Position numbers and translations under genes: made by a program
DNA from: Fictibacillus barbaricus
GTDB taxonomy: Bacteria > Bacillota > Bacilli > Bacillales > Fictibacillaceae
Direction of reading: 5' to 3'
DNA length: 64,000 nucleotides
Assembly (NCBI RefSeq): GCF_014635025.1
Contig: NZ_BMCE01000001.1
Location: 372,001 to 436,000 of the forward strand
Shown: positions 53,805 to 62,564 of the stretch, one piece after another
Layout of the letters: the number at the start of each line of letters is the position of its first letter
Position numbering within the stretch: the stretch's first letter is position 1
The notes under the pieces: model-generated
Database searches by the model: none
Seen by the model: only the letters and a program-made list of their open reading frames with translations
What the model was told of the DNA's origin: nothing

Positions 53805-56486
53805 TTGAATCACCTAAAGAAGAACGTCTGGGTAATCGGTAGTTTCTTAGGCATGTGTATGCTGGTATTGTTTCTTTTGCCTCATAGCAGCAGTGCCGCA
53901 CAGCCACAATCTTCACATTGGTTTCCAGAGCAGCTATTAAACTGGAACCCAGAGAATGACCCGAACGCCAAGTACAACCGCAGTCATATTCCTTTAGCGC
54001 AACGCGATGTGTTGTACAAAGTAAATGAAAATGCTCAATCAGATGCAAAACTCGTTGCCTTATCTGCGTTAAATCCCAATACAAGTGGTGTACCGTCACA
54101 AGGAGGGAAAGCGTTTTTTGCCAACACGTTCAGTTATTGGCAATACGCGGATCTTATGGTGTACTGGGCAGGTTCTTCTGGAGAAGGGATCATTGTTCCG
54201 CCGAGCGCTGATGTAATTGATGCTTCTCACAAAAACGGTGTACCCATTTTAGGCAATGTCTTCTTTCCTCCTACTGTCTACGGCGGTAAAAAAGAATGGG
54301 TAGAACAGATGCTCACGCAGCGAGCCGACGGTTCTTTTCCTGCGGCTGATAAACTGCTTGAAGTAGCTGAATATTACGGTTTTGACGGCTGGTTTATTAA
54401 CCAGGAAACAGAAGGTGGAACTCCTGAAACAGCTAAGAAAATGCAACAGTTTTTAGTGTATTTACAGAACCATAAGCCAGAAGGCATGGAAATCATGTGG
54501 TATGACTCCATGACGAATGATGGAAGAATCAACTGGCAAAATGCGCTTACGGATAAAAACAGCATGTTTTTACAGGATGGGGAGCAGCGTGTCTCTGACA
54601 GCATGTTCCTGAACTTCTGGTGGCGTGACCAGCAATCCTCTTATAACAAAGCGCAGCAGCTGAAAAGAAATCCATATGATTTATATACAGGTATTGATGT
54701 GGAAGCGAGGGGAACTAGTACATCTATTCCATGGGAAGGAATCTTTCCAAAAGGAAAAGCTCCATACACTTCTCTAGGCATCTATCGTCCAGACTGGGCG
54801 TTTAAGACCTCGCAAAACATGGAGGAGTTTTATCAAAAGGAACAAGAGTTTTGGGTTGGTAAGAACGGAGACCCTTCTGATACAGAGGGTAATGGGAGCT
54901 GGAAAGGGATGGCACACTACTTTACAGCTAAAACACCTATTCAAGAATTGCCTTTTGTTACACATTTTAATACGGGAAGCGGAAAGTTCTTCTCTGTAAA
55001 AGGAGACGTGTCGAGTAATGAAGCATGGAACAACCGCAGTCTTCAGGATGTCCTCCCAACATGGCGCTGGCTAAAAGAAGGAGGTCAGGATCTTGATGTG
55101 AATTTTGACTGGGAACAAGCTTATTACGGCGGAAGCTCATTAAAACTATCAGGGATGTTGGACCCGGCTGATCCTGCTCACCTGAAACTCTATAAGACAG
55201 ATCTTCCGATACAAAAAGATACGGAACTTTCGATTACGCATAAAGCTAACTCTAAGAACGCAAAGGTTAAAGTAGGGATTAGTTTCTTAGACGATCCTGA
55301 GTCCTTTATCTTCTTGGACACAGAAACCAAAGACAGAGATGAATGGACCACAAGTTCCTTTAAGTTAAAAAAATATAACGGCAAGAAGCTGGCTGCCATC
55401 TCACTATTTGTAGAGGGGAACCAAGAAGTTGAAGATTTTAAACTTCATGTAGGCGAGTTAAAAGTTTTCAATAAAGACGATTACCGTATAAAAAGTGTAC
55501 GAGCTAAAGGTGCTAAAGTAAGTGACGTAACGTTTAATAAAGGAATCTACGCAGATGTGTCACTTGAATGGAGTCCGGTAGAATCAAATATTAGTCATTA
55601 TGAAATATATCGTACGCTGCCAAACGGTGAAAAGGAGTGGGTAGGAGCAACTCCAAATCATGTCTATTTCTTATCTGAGATGAAACGCAAGGAAAAAGAA
55701 AATCATACTCTCTTAGAGGTTGTTGCGGTCAGAAAGGACTTCAAACGAAGCAAGCCTGCAGCTATTCAGTTTGAATGGCCGCCGTATCCAAAACCTGAAG
55801 CTGATTTCCGTGCAGATAAGACGATTGCAGCACCTGGTGAACCAATTCAATTCACAAATGAATCATCAGAAGTAACAGAAGAAGTAAGCTGGGAGTTTGA
55901 AGGCGGTACACCGTCTATATCTAACGAAGAAAATCCAATCGTTACGTATGAAAACGAAGGCGTCTACTCTGTTACATTAACGGCGAGAAACAGTGAAGGA
56001 GAAGATATCCTCACGAGAGAAGCATGGATCACTATTTCTAAAGATGCTAAAAATATTACGAATGTCGCACTAAACAAACTAGCAGAGGCGAGCGGGGCAT
56101 GTGCCCCATCAGAAGGACCGGGCTATGCTTTAGATGGCAAAGTAACGGATAACAGCAAATGGTGCGCGCTTGGGACTGCTCCCCATTGGCTGAAAGTAGA
56201 TTTAGGAGCCAGCCATTCCATTTCAAAGTTTGTGGTAAAACACGCACAAGCAGGTGGAGAAGCTCAAGCCTTTAACACGCAAATTTTTAAAATCCAAGTA
56301 AGTGCAGATGGCGTAAATTGGGGAGACTCTGTCCAAGTGACGGATAATACACAAGCTGTTTCTGAGCATAGTATTCCGCTTACGGACGCTCGATATTTCC
56401 GATTATGGATTGAGAAACCGACACAAGGAAGTGACCAAGCAGCAAGGATCTTTGAATTTGAGGTATACGGATACCCTTCCAATTAA
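53805..56486 (+). CDS. Secreted GH85 endo-beta-N-acetylglucosaminidase with PKD and discoidin-like modules
   Basis: An 893-residue ENGase that cuts the GlcNAc-beta-1,4-GlcNAc core of N-glycans, leaving one GlcNAc on the protein. A signal peptide covers about 1-31 (KKNVWVIGSFLGMC then SSSAA). The GH85 domain (about 35-370) carries DGWFINQETEGG with Asn199 and Glu201, the pair that stabilises the oxazolinium intermediate and acts as acid/base. A beta domain and a fibronectin-like stretch follow, then a PKD module (about 665-745) and a C-terminal F5/8-type carbohydrate-binding module (about 750-890). There is no LPXTG, lipobox or S-layer domain, so the enzyme is released. TTG 53805 follows GAGGAGAGG. 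It is its own unit between a cre-bearing upstream region and a strong terminator. Confidence 0.94.
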   Translation: MNHLKKNVWVIGSFLGMCMLVLFLLPHSSSAAQPQSSHWFPEQLLNWNPENDPNAKYNRSHIPLAQRDVLYKVNENAQSDAKLVALSALNPNTSGVPSQGGKAFFANTFSYWQYADLMVYWAGSSGEGIIVPPSADVIDASHKNGVPILGNVFFPPTVYGGKKEWVEQMLTQRADGSFPAADKLLEVAEYYGFDGWFINQETEGGTPETAKKMQQFLVYLQNHKPEGMEIMWYDSMTNDGRINWQNALTDKNSMFLQDGEQRVSDSMFLNFWWRDQQSSYNKAQQLKRNPYDLYTGIDVEARGTSTSIPWEGIFPKGKAPYTSLGIYRPDWAFKTSQNMEEFYQKEQEFWVGKNGDPSDTEGNGSWKGMAHYFTAKTPIQELPFVTHFNTGSGKFFSVKGDVSSNEAWNNRSLQDVLPTWRWLKEGGQDLDVNFDWEQAYYGGSSLKLSGMLDPADPAHLKLYKTDLPIQKDTELSITHKANSKNAKVKVGISFLDDPESFIFLDTETKDRDEWTTSSFKLKKYNGKKLAAISLFVEGNQEVEDFKLHVGELKVFNKDDYRIKSVRAKGAKVSDVTFNKGIYADVSLEWSPVESNISHYEIYRTLPNGEKEWVGATPNHVYFLSEMKRKEKENHTLLEVVAVRKDFKRSKPAAIQFEWPPYPKPEADFRADKTIAAPGEPIQFTNESSEVTEEVSWEFEGGTPSISNEENPIVTYENEGVYSVTLTARNSEGEDILTREAWITISKDAKNITNVALNKLAEASGACAPSEGPGYALDGKVTDNSKWCALGTAPHWLKVDLGASHSISKFVVKHAQAGGEAQAFNTQIFKIQVSADGVNWGDSVQVTDNTQAVSEHSIPLTDARYFRLWIEKPTQGSDQAARIFEFEVYGYPSN

Positions 56487-56500
56487 TAGCTATTCTACGA

Positions 56501-56535
56501 AAGAAACATGGAGTGATCCATGTTTCTTTTTTTTT
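56501..56535 (+). terminator. Rho-independent terminator
   Basis: Perfect 12-base stem AAGAAACATGGA (56501-56512) and TCCATGTTTCTT (56517-56528) around GTGA, followed by eight or more T residues. Confidence 0.95.
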
Positions 56536-56546
56536 TGGTATTTTTA

Positions 56547-56601
56547 GTAAAACTTAAATTTGCACATAAAAACAAAGATAGTACAGTAAACCTAAATTTT
56601 G
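56547..56601 (+). promoter_or_regulatory. Direct repeat upstream of the glycan importer
   Basis: GTAAAACTTAAATTTG (56547-56562) and GTAAACCTAAATTTTG (56586-56601) match at 12 or 13 of 16 bases and are 39 bases apart. They lie about 75-130 bases before the first permease start. They could be sites for the YesN-type regulator at 52042, but AT-rich chance similarity is possible. Confidence 0.35.
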
Positions 56602-56674
56602 TTAACTACTCCTGCTCCTGTTCCTTTTGTAAAATTAGTGTAAAGAATCAATTATAGAAACAAGGGGGAGAGCA

Positions 56675-57613
56675 ATGGCTAGGATAAAGAGGTTCTTTCA
56701 AGACGTTTATAAAAATAAAACATGGCTTTTGATGGTCCTTCCAGGTGTTGTATGGTTTTTGTTGTTTTCTTATTTACCGATGTTTGGGACTGTAATCGCC
56801 TTTAAAAACTTCCAATTCCACCCCGACGGATTTTTTGCAAGCGTTATCAATAGTGAGTGGGTAGGGTTTGAGAATTTTGAGTTTCTATTCAGTACGGATG
56901 ATGCTTTCATTATTACGAGAAACACGATTCTTTATAATTTGGTATTCATCATTCTAGGACTCATATTGGCTGTTGCGACAGCGATCATCTTAAACGAGAT
57001 TACAAATAAGAAAATGGCAAAAGTATATCAGACAGGTATGCTGTTTCCCCACTTTCTATCCTGGGTTATTGTCAGCTATTTTGTGTTCACCTTTCTAAGT
57101 GTAGATCGAGGGATGCTGAACAATATTTTTCAGTGGTTTGGAATGGAGAAGGTTTCCTGGTATAGTGAGCCAGAATATTGGCCGTTTATCCTTGTATTCA
57201 TGAGCATGTGGAAAGGGATTGGATATGGCAGTATTGTTTATTTAGCTGCTATTGTTGGAATCGACCGAAATTACTATGAAGCAGCTATGATTGATGGAGC
57301 ATCAAAGTGGCAGCAGATCCGGCATATTACCATTCCGATGATCACTCCGTTAATTGTGATACTAACGATCCTAAATATCGGTAAGATCTTCAACTCTGAT
57401 TTTGGATTGTTCTATCAAGTCCCTCTCGACAGCGGATCTTTGTATCCGGTTACAAACGTTATTGATACGTACGTTTACAGAGGATTGATGACGATGGGTG
57501 AAGTCAGTATGAGTACTGCAGCAGGACTCTATCAATCTGTTGTTGGTTTTATTCTAGTTATTTTAACCAATTACATTGTTACGAGAATCAACAAGGATTA
57601 TGCCCTGTTCTAA
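56675..57613 (+). CDS. LplB-type ABC transporter permease
   Basis: A 312-residue permease with six helices. The opening KTWLLMVLPGVVWFLLFSYL and VIAFKNFQFHPDG are typical of the LplB class, and the ATPase-contact loop is YYEAAMIDGASKWQQIRHI. This class imports complex oligosaccharides together with LplC and a lipoprotein. Its place after the GH85 gene indicates N-glycan uptake, like NgtP1 in the pneumococcal system (by analogy). The ATG follows AAGGGGGAG. No ATPase gene is in the window. Confidence 0.92.
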   Translation: MARIKRFFQDVYKNKTWLLMVLPGVVWFLLFSYLPMFGTVIAFKNFQFHPDGFFASVINSEWVGFENFEFLFSTDDAFIITRNTILYNLVFIILGLILAVATAIILNEITNKKMAKVYQTGMLFPHFLSWVIVSYFVFTFLSVDRGMLNNIFQWFGMEKVSWYSEPEYWPFILVFMSMWKGIGYGSIVYLAAIVGIDRNYYEAAMIDGASKWQQIRHITIPMITPLIVILTILNIGKIFNSDFGLFYQVPLDSGSLYPVTNVIDTYVYRGLMTMGEVSMSTAAGLYQSVVGFILVILTNYIVTRINKDYALF

Positions 57614-57652
57614 AATATAGCCCTTATTTCTTTTTAAACTCAAATACAGAAA

Positions 57653-57685
57653 GGGGGGAGTCGCAGCTAAAGCGACTATTGTATG
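57653..57685 (+). promoter_or_regulatory. Hairpin between ribosome site and start codon of the second permease
   Basis: GGGGGG (57653-57658) is 24 bases from ATG 57683, too far for normal initiation. AGTCGC (57659-57664) and GCGACT (57672-57677) form a perfect six-base stem with a 7-base loop between them. Folding leaves ATTGT between stem and ATG, restoring normal spacing. Confidence 0.6.
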
Positions 57686-58660
57686 AGTAAATCCGTAATA
57701 GAGACTGATGTGCTGAAGCCTGCAGTTCCATCTAAAAAAGTTCCAAAAGCAGTGAAAAAGAAGAACTACAATCCACATCAGTTGGGAAAAAAAGCAAATG
57801 CCATCTTAAATACCATGCTAGCGGTTTTTGCTTTTTCATGTGTGTTTCCTTTTCTTTATGTCATCATCATTTCACTTACAGATGAGAGTGTATTAGAAAA
57901 GAACGGGTTCAGTTTACTGCCAGAGACCTGGAGCTTTGAAGCTTATCAGTTCTTATGGGCGATTAAAAGTCAATTGCTGCAGTCTTATATGATTACGATT
58001 GCAGTAACGGTACTAGGAACGATTATAAGTGTATTTACCATTGCTTTCTATGCGTACGCCATCTCGCGTCCGCAATTTAAATTTCGAAAACAGTTCACCT
58101 TTTTTGCGTTTTTCACCATGTTGTTCAATGGAGGGCTCGTTCCCTTCTATATTGTAGCTACTCAAGTATTGCATCTTCGCGATACCATTTGGGCGCTCAT
58201 CCTTCCGATGGCCGTTAACGCGTTTTACATTTTGATCATGAGAACGTTCTTTCAACGATCGGTACCTGAATCGATACTAGAATCGGCACGGATTGACGGG
58301 GCCAGTGAACTGCGAATCTACTTTCAGATTGTTCTGCCGCTATCCCTTCCGGGGCTGGCAACCATCGCGTTGTTTAGTACACTCGGGTATTGGAACGATT
58401 GGTTTAATGCTTTACTATTTATCGATAACCCAGCACTCGTTCCACTTCAATCTCTTCTTATGAAGATCGAGAATACCCTTGAGTTCATACGCCAGAACAC
58501 GTTATTAACAGGTTCTGTAAAAGGAATCATGCAGTCTGTTCCAAAGGATGCGGCAAAGATGGCGATGGTCGTGATCGCAACGTTGCCAATCGCTGTTTCC
58601 TATCCATTCTTTCAAAGGTATTTCATTCAAGGATTAACGATAGGCGGAGTAAAGGAATAA
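57683..58660 (+). CDS. LplC-type ABC transporter permease
   Basis: A 325-residue permease with a basic, Lys-rich N-terminal tail (residues 1-35), six helices, the contact loop SILESARIDGASELRIYFQI and the common C-terminus QRYFIQGLTIGGVKE. Length and ending are diagnostic of LplC proteins. The tail is longer than in many homologues, but no other start with a better ribosome site exists. It pairs with the LplB-like protein to form the channel. Confidence 0.93.
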   Translation: MSKSVIETDVLKPAVPSKKVPKAVKKKNYNPHQLGKKANAILNTMLAVFAFSCVFPFLYVIIISLTDESVLEKNGFSLLPETWSFEAYQFLWAIKSQLLQSYMITIAVTVLGTIISVFTIAFYAYAISRPQFKFRKQFTFFAFFTMLFNGGLVPFYIVATQVLHLRDTIWALILPMAVNAFYILIMRTFFQRSVPESILESARIDGASELRIYFQIVLPLSLPGLATIALFSTLGYWNDWFNALLFIDNPALVPLQSLLMKIENTLEFIRQNTLLTGSVKGIMQSVPKDAAKMAMVVIATLPIAVSYPFFQRYFIQGLTIGGVKE

Positions 58661-58688
58661 GTAAAATTACGATATAGGAGGAATTGAA

Positions 58689-60134
58689 ATGAAGAAGATA
58701 TTTCTTGTATTGTTTTCCTGTTTGCTATTACTTTCTGGTGTACTAGCGGGCTGCAGCTCGAATGAAAGTGAAGCAGGAGGCAAGGATGGAGAAGAAGTTA
58801 AACTTACGTGGTATATGATTGGAACCCCTCAAAAAGATATGAACAAAGTAATGGAAGAAGTAAACAAATATACGAAGAAGAAAATCAACACAACGATTGA
58901 TCTGAAGATGATTGATTGGGGAGATTACGATAAAAAAATGCAAGTCGTTATCGCCTCTGGTGAGCCTTATGATATTGCATTCACAGCCTCTTGGGCTAAC
59001 AATTATGTGCTAAACGCACGTAAAGGAGCCTTCAAGGAATTAGATCAGCTGATGGACGAACATGGCAAGGAACTTAAGGGTGCGTTAGATCCGGCGTTCC
59101 TTGAGGGAGCAAAGATTGATGGGAAGCTTTATGCGGTTCCAACGAATAAAGAAGTGGGACAACAAGGAGTTTATGTTTTCAACAAGCGTTTAGTTGATAA
59201 ATACAAGTTTGATATCCAGAGCATTAAAAGTTTCGAAGATTTAGAGCCGATGCTGCAAACGATAAAGGAAAAAGAATCTGGCATCCAGCCGATGACAACC
59301 TTTACACCACATGCACCTTTTGATTATATTCTCGATGACAAGATGCCATTTGCTGTTCCTTTAGAAGGTGAAAACAAAATTGTTAACGTGTATGAAACGG
59401 ATGAAATGAAACAAAATTTAGATACGCTTCATAAGTATTACAAAGCAGGCTACATCAAATCAGATGCAGCTACTTCCAAAGAGCCTTGGGCACTTGATGT
59501 AGAGAACTGGTTTGTACGTAAAGAACTATACCAGCCATATGCGGAGAACATCTGGAGCCGAAATGCGGGTTACGAATTAGTGGTTCAGCCGATGCATGAA
59601 TCTCCAATCACATTCAACAACTCTGTTACAGGTTCTATGCAGGCGATCTCTGCAACATCCAAAAATCCTGAGCGTGCGATGGAATTCTTAAATCTATTAA
59701 ATACGGATGAGTATCTTCGTAACCTGATGGATAAAGGGATTGAAGGCGAACACTACGAGAAATTGGATAATGGACGCATCAAAGACCTTCCAGCTCGTAA
59801 GAATTATACGGTACCAAGCTTTGCATTAGGAAACCAGTTCATCCTAGATCTGTATGAAGAAGATTCTGATGATAAGTGGGAGAAGTTTGAAGAGTTTAAT
59901 AATCAATCAGATGATGCTCCTACCCTAGGATTCTACTTTGATCCTAAGCCAGTACGAACAGAGATTGCAGCTATCTCAAACGTAACCAGTGAGTTTGCAC
60001 AAGCTCTTTTAACCGGTTCTGTTAATCCGGATGAGTACTTGCCGAAGTTCAATAAAAAGTTAAAAGAAGCTGGACTTGATAAAGCTTTAGATGAAATGAA
60101 CAAACAGTACGAAGAGTGGAAGAAGAAGCAATAA
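58689..60134 (+). CDS. LplA-type substrate-binding lipoprotein
   Basis: A 481-residue lipoprotein. The lipobox LSGVLAGC places lipidated Cys22. DUF3502-like C-terminal features of the LplA class are visible (PTLGFYFDPKPVRTEIAAISNV then LTGSVNPDEYLPKFNKKLKEAG). It is the counterpart of NgtS, which binds released N-glycan chains in pneumococci; whether this protein does the same is inferred from context. ATAGGAGG precedes the ATG. A terminator-like hairpin follows before the GH1 gene. Confidence 0.92.
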   Translation: MKKIFLVLFSCLLLLSGVLAGCSSNESEAGGKDGEEVKLTWYMIGTPQKDMNKVMEEVNKYTKKKINTTIDLKMIDWGDYDKKMQVVIASGEPYDIAFTASWANNYVLNARKGAFKELDQLMDEHGKELKGALDPAFLEGAKIDGKLYAVPTNKEVGQQGVYVFNKRLVDKYKFDIQSIKSFEDLEPMLQTIKEKESGIQPMTTFTPHAPFDYILDDKMPFAVPLEGENKIVNVYETDEMKQNLDTLHKYYKAGYIKSDAATSKEPWALDVENWFVRKELYQPYAENIWSRNAGYELVVQPMHESPITFNNSVTGSMQAISATSKNPERAMEFLNLLNTDEYLRNLMDKGIEGEHYEKLDNGRIKDLPARKNYTVPSFALGNQFILDLYEEDSDDKWEKFEEFNNQSDDAPTLGFYFDPKPVRTEIAAISNVTSEFAQALLTGSVNPDEYLPKFNKKLKEAGLDKALDEMNKQYEEWKKKQ

Positions 60135-60141
60135 CGAAAAG

Positions 60142-60180
60142 AAAGTAGCCAAGTTCAATTTTAACTTGGTTACTTTTGTT
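60142..60180 (+). terminator. Terminator-like hairpin after the binding protein gene
   Basis: AAAGTAGCCAAGTT (60142-60155) pairs with AACTTGGTTACTTT (60163-60176), one G-U pair, followed by TGTT. The short T-run suggests partial termination, giving less GH1 and kinase than importer. Confidence 0.75.
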
Positions 60181-60215
60181 CTATTCCAACAAAATTAATA
60201 AGACGGTGATCAGAA

Positions 60216-61646
60216 ATGAATGAAACCAATCAGACATATTCTTTCCCTTCAGATTTCTGGTGGGGTAGTGCTGCATCAGGGCCACAAACAGAAGGCGCTG
60301 CAAAAGAAGACGGAAGAAAGCCGAGTATATGGGATTACTGGTACAGCAAACAACCTGAATGTTTTCACGGAGAGGTTGGTCCAGAACATACGTCCAACTT
60401 TTATCACATGTATAAAGAAGACATTCAGTTAATGAAGAAGACAGGCCATAACTCGTTTCGCACGTCTATTCAATGGTCGCGTCTCATACCAGATGGAAAA
60501 GGAACCATCAATGAAAAAGCGGTTCAGTTCTATAACGATGTGATCAACGAATTAATCGCTAACGATATCGAACCTATTATGAATTTATATCATTTTGATA
60601 TGCCGATGTGCATGCAGGAAAAAGGGGGATGGGAATCCCGTGAAGTGGTTGATGCGTATGTTGAGTATGCCAAAACGTGCTTTGAACTGTTTGGTGATCG
60701 AGTAAAGTATTGGTTTACCTTCAACGAACCAATTGTTCCTGTAGAGGCGAGTTATCTGTACAACTTGCATTATCCTCATATTGTTGATTTTAAACGAGGC
60801 GCACAAGTGGCACATAACACGATTGTGGCACATGCGAAAGCTGTAGCCGTTTATAAAAAATTGAATCTTAATGGCCGTATAGGAATCATTTTAAATCTGA
60901 CGCCTTCATATCCAAGAAGCAAGAAGGAAGAAGATGTTCAAGCAGCACACATTGCCGATCTGTTTTTTAATCGAAGTTTTTTAGATCCAGTAACAAAAGG
61001 GGTGTATCCGGCAGGTCTGATTGAAATCTTAAAGGAACGGAATCTGCTTCCAGCTGTTGAAGAAGGAGACCTAGAGATTATTCAAAGCAATCCAATTGAT
61101 CTATTAGGTGTAAATTATTATCAGCCAAGGCGAGTTAAAGCAAAGGAAGAACAGGTACCGCCTGAGAAACCGTTTATGCCTGAACATTTATTCGATCCTT
61201 ATATCAAGCCAGACCGTAAAATCAATCCACATCGGGGATGGGAAATTTGCGAAGAAGTCATCTATGACATCATGATCAATATTCGAGACCATTATGACAA
61301 TATTCCCTTTTTTATTTCAGAGAACGGTATGGGAGTAGAAGGGGAAGAAAAGTTCCGTAACCATGAAGGCTACATTGAAGATGATTATCGGATTGAATTC
61401 ATTCAAGAACACTTAAAGTGGGTGCATAAAGGTTTACAAGAAGGAGCCAACTGTCTAGGCTATCACCTTTGGACCTTTATGGATAATTGGTCTTGGGCAA
61501 ATGCGTACAAAAATAGATATGGACTTGTTGAAGTAGATCTTAATAGAGACTTTAAACGGACGATTAAAAAGTCCGGACAGTGGTACAAAGCATTAACAGA
61601 TAATCATGGCTTTACGATTAACAGGAAAAAGGAAGCGAAATCATGA
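60216..61646 (+). CDS. GH1 beta-glycosidase, candidate beta-mannosidase
   Basis: A 476-residue cytoplasmic retaining enzyme. Acid/base Glu lies in WFTFNEPIVPVEASY and nucleophile Glu in FFISENGMGVEGEE. Other GH1 marks are FPSDFWWGSAASGPQTEGAA and HLWTFMDNWSWANAYKNRYG. It resembles the GmuD group of Bacillus, which acts on beta-1,4-mannosyl or phospho-glycosides. After GH85, GH38 and GH125 action, the remaining product is mannose-beta-1,4-GlcNAc, so a beta-mannosidase is the missing step. GH1 from this group could fill it. A phospho-beta-glucosidase role is less likely, because the importer is an ABC system and no PTS gene is near. GGTGATC precedes the ATG; the stop overlaps the next start. 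Confidence 0.85.
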   Translation: MNETNQTYSFPSDFWWGSAASGPQTEGAAKEDGRKPSIWDYWYSKQPECFHGEVGPEHTSNFYHMYKEDIQLMKKTGHNSFRTSIQWSRLIPDGKGTINEKAVQFYNDVINELIANDIEPIMNLYHFDMPMCMQEKGGWESREVVDAYVEYAKTCFELFGDRVKYWFTFNEPIVPVEASYLYNLHYPHIVDFKRGAQVAHNTIVAHAKAVAVYKKLNLNGRIGIILNLTPSYPRSKKEEDVQAAHIADLFFNRSFLDPVTKGVYPAGLIEILKERNLLPAVEEGDLEIIQSNPIDLLGVNYYQPRRVKAKEEQVPPEKPFMPEHLFDPYIKPDRKINPHRGWEICEEVIYDIMINIRDHYDNIPFFISENGMGVEGEEKFRNHEGYIEDDYRIEFIQEHLKWVHKGLQEGANCLGYHLWTFMDNWSWANAYKNRYGLVEVDLNRDFKRTIKKSGQWYKALTDNHGFTINRKKEAKS

Positions 61647-62560
61647 GTGATCATCTTCTCGGAATTGATCTAGGAGGAACAAACCTTAGAGCAGCACTTG
61701 TCACAGCTGACGGGGAGATCGTTGAAGAACGAATCGTTCCAACAGAAACAGAAAAAGGTCCTTATCACACCATTCAAAATATGATTGATCTTTGTGAGTA
61801 TTTTTTAAATAAGAATCAAATAGCTGCAATTGGGATTGGGGCTCCGGGTCCTTTGGATTCAAAACAGGGAACGATTTTAAGTCCACCCAATCTACCAGGA
61901 TGGGACGAGATTCCGTTAGTGACGCTGTTAGAAAAGGTGTTGCATAGAAGAGTCGTTCTTGATAATGATGCAAATGCAGCAGCACTTGCAGAAGCAATGA
62001 TAGGAATTGGAAAAGGCAAGGAGTCTATTTTTTATATTACGGTTAGCACAGGAATTGGTGGAGGTTTTGTCTATCGAAACCAAATCATTCAAGGTGCTCA
62101 TTCTTGTGCGGGAGAAATAGGCAACATGATCATTGATCGCTACGGGCCTGTACACTCAAACCTTAATAAGGGTTCTTTAGAATCCTTGGCTAGTGGAACA
62201 GCTCTAAAAAGATCAGCTCAAGAACAGTTTGGTTTGGATGGTCATGCGGGAGATCTATTTTTGTTAGCAATGGAAGGTCATGATGATGCGAAAATGATCG
62301 TAGATACGATGCTCACACAATTAGCAAAAGGGATCGCTAATATTGTGCATACGGTTGATCCACACATGATTGTATTAGGTGGCGGAGTTATGCAGTCCAA
62401 GGACTATATCATGCCGATTCTAAAGAAAAAAGTGGATCTGTTTCTATATCCGCAGCTTCGCAGCAAAGTTAAACTAGAGTGTGCCGCGTTAGGTACGAAA
62501 GCAGGAGTGGTTGGAGCAGCTTTATTATCCCAGCAATTTAACGCTGTTCTTAGGAGTTAA
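61643..62560 (+). CDS. ROK-family sugar kinase 1 (glucokinase-like), zinc cysteines missing
   Basis: A 305-residue kinase with the ATP loop LGIDLGGTNLRAALV, catalytic Asp in VLDNDANAAALAE and GIGGGFVY. The usual CxCGxxGCxE zinc motif of ROK kinases is replaced at the same place by HSNLNKGSLE, losing all three Cys while keeping the surrounding GP and LASG residues. It overlaps the GH1 stop (ATGA). It probably phosphorylates mannose, GlcNAc or glucose released from the glycan. Which sugar it uses cannot be told from sequence. Confidence 0.9.
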   Translation: MSDHLLGIDLGGTNLRAALVTADGEIVEERIVPTETEKGPYHTIQNMIDLCEYFLNKNQIAAIGIGAPGPLDSKQGTILSPPNLPGWDEIPLVTLLEKVLHRRVVLDNDANAAALAEAMIGIGKGKESIFYITVSTGIGGGFVYRNQIIQGAHSCAGEIGNMIIDRYGPVHSNLNKGSLESLASGTALKRSAQEQFGLDGHAGDLFLLAMEGHDDAKMIVDTMLTQLAKGIANIVHTVDPHMIVLGGGVMQSKDYIMPILKKKVDLFLYPQLRSKVKLECAALGTKAGVVGAALLSQQFNAVLRS

Positions 62561-62564
62561 TGCA

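Noticed and set aside
53805-56486. Cell-wall anchoring of the GH85 enzyme
   Set aside because: The C-terminus ends directly after the discoidin-like module; there is no LPXTG motif, hydrophobic tail or S-layer repeat.
60216-61646. PTS-linked 6-phospho-beta-glucosidase as first choice for the GH1 gene
   Set aside because: No PTS gene occurs in the window and the neighbours are an ABC importer, mannosidases and ROK kinases; kept only as an alternative.
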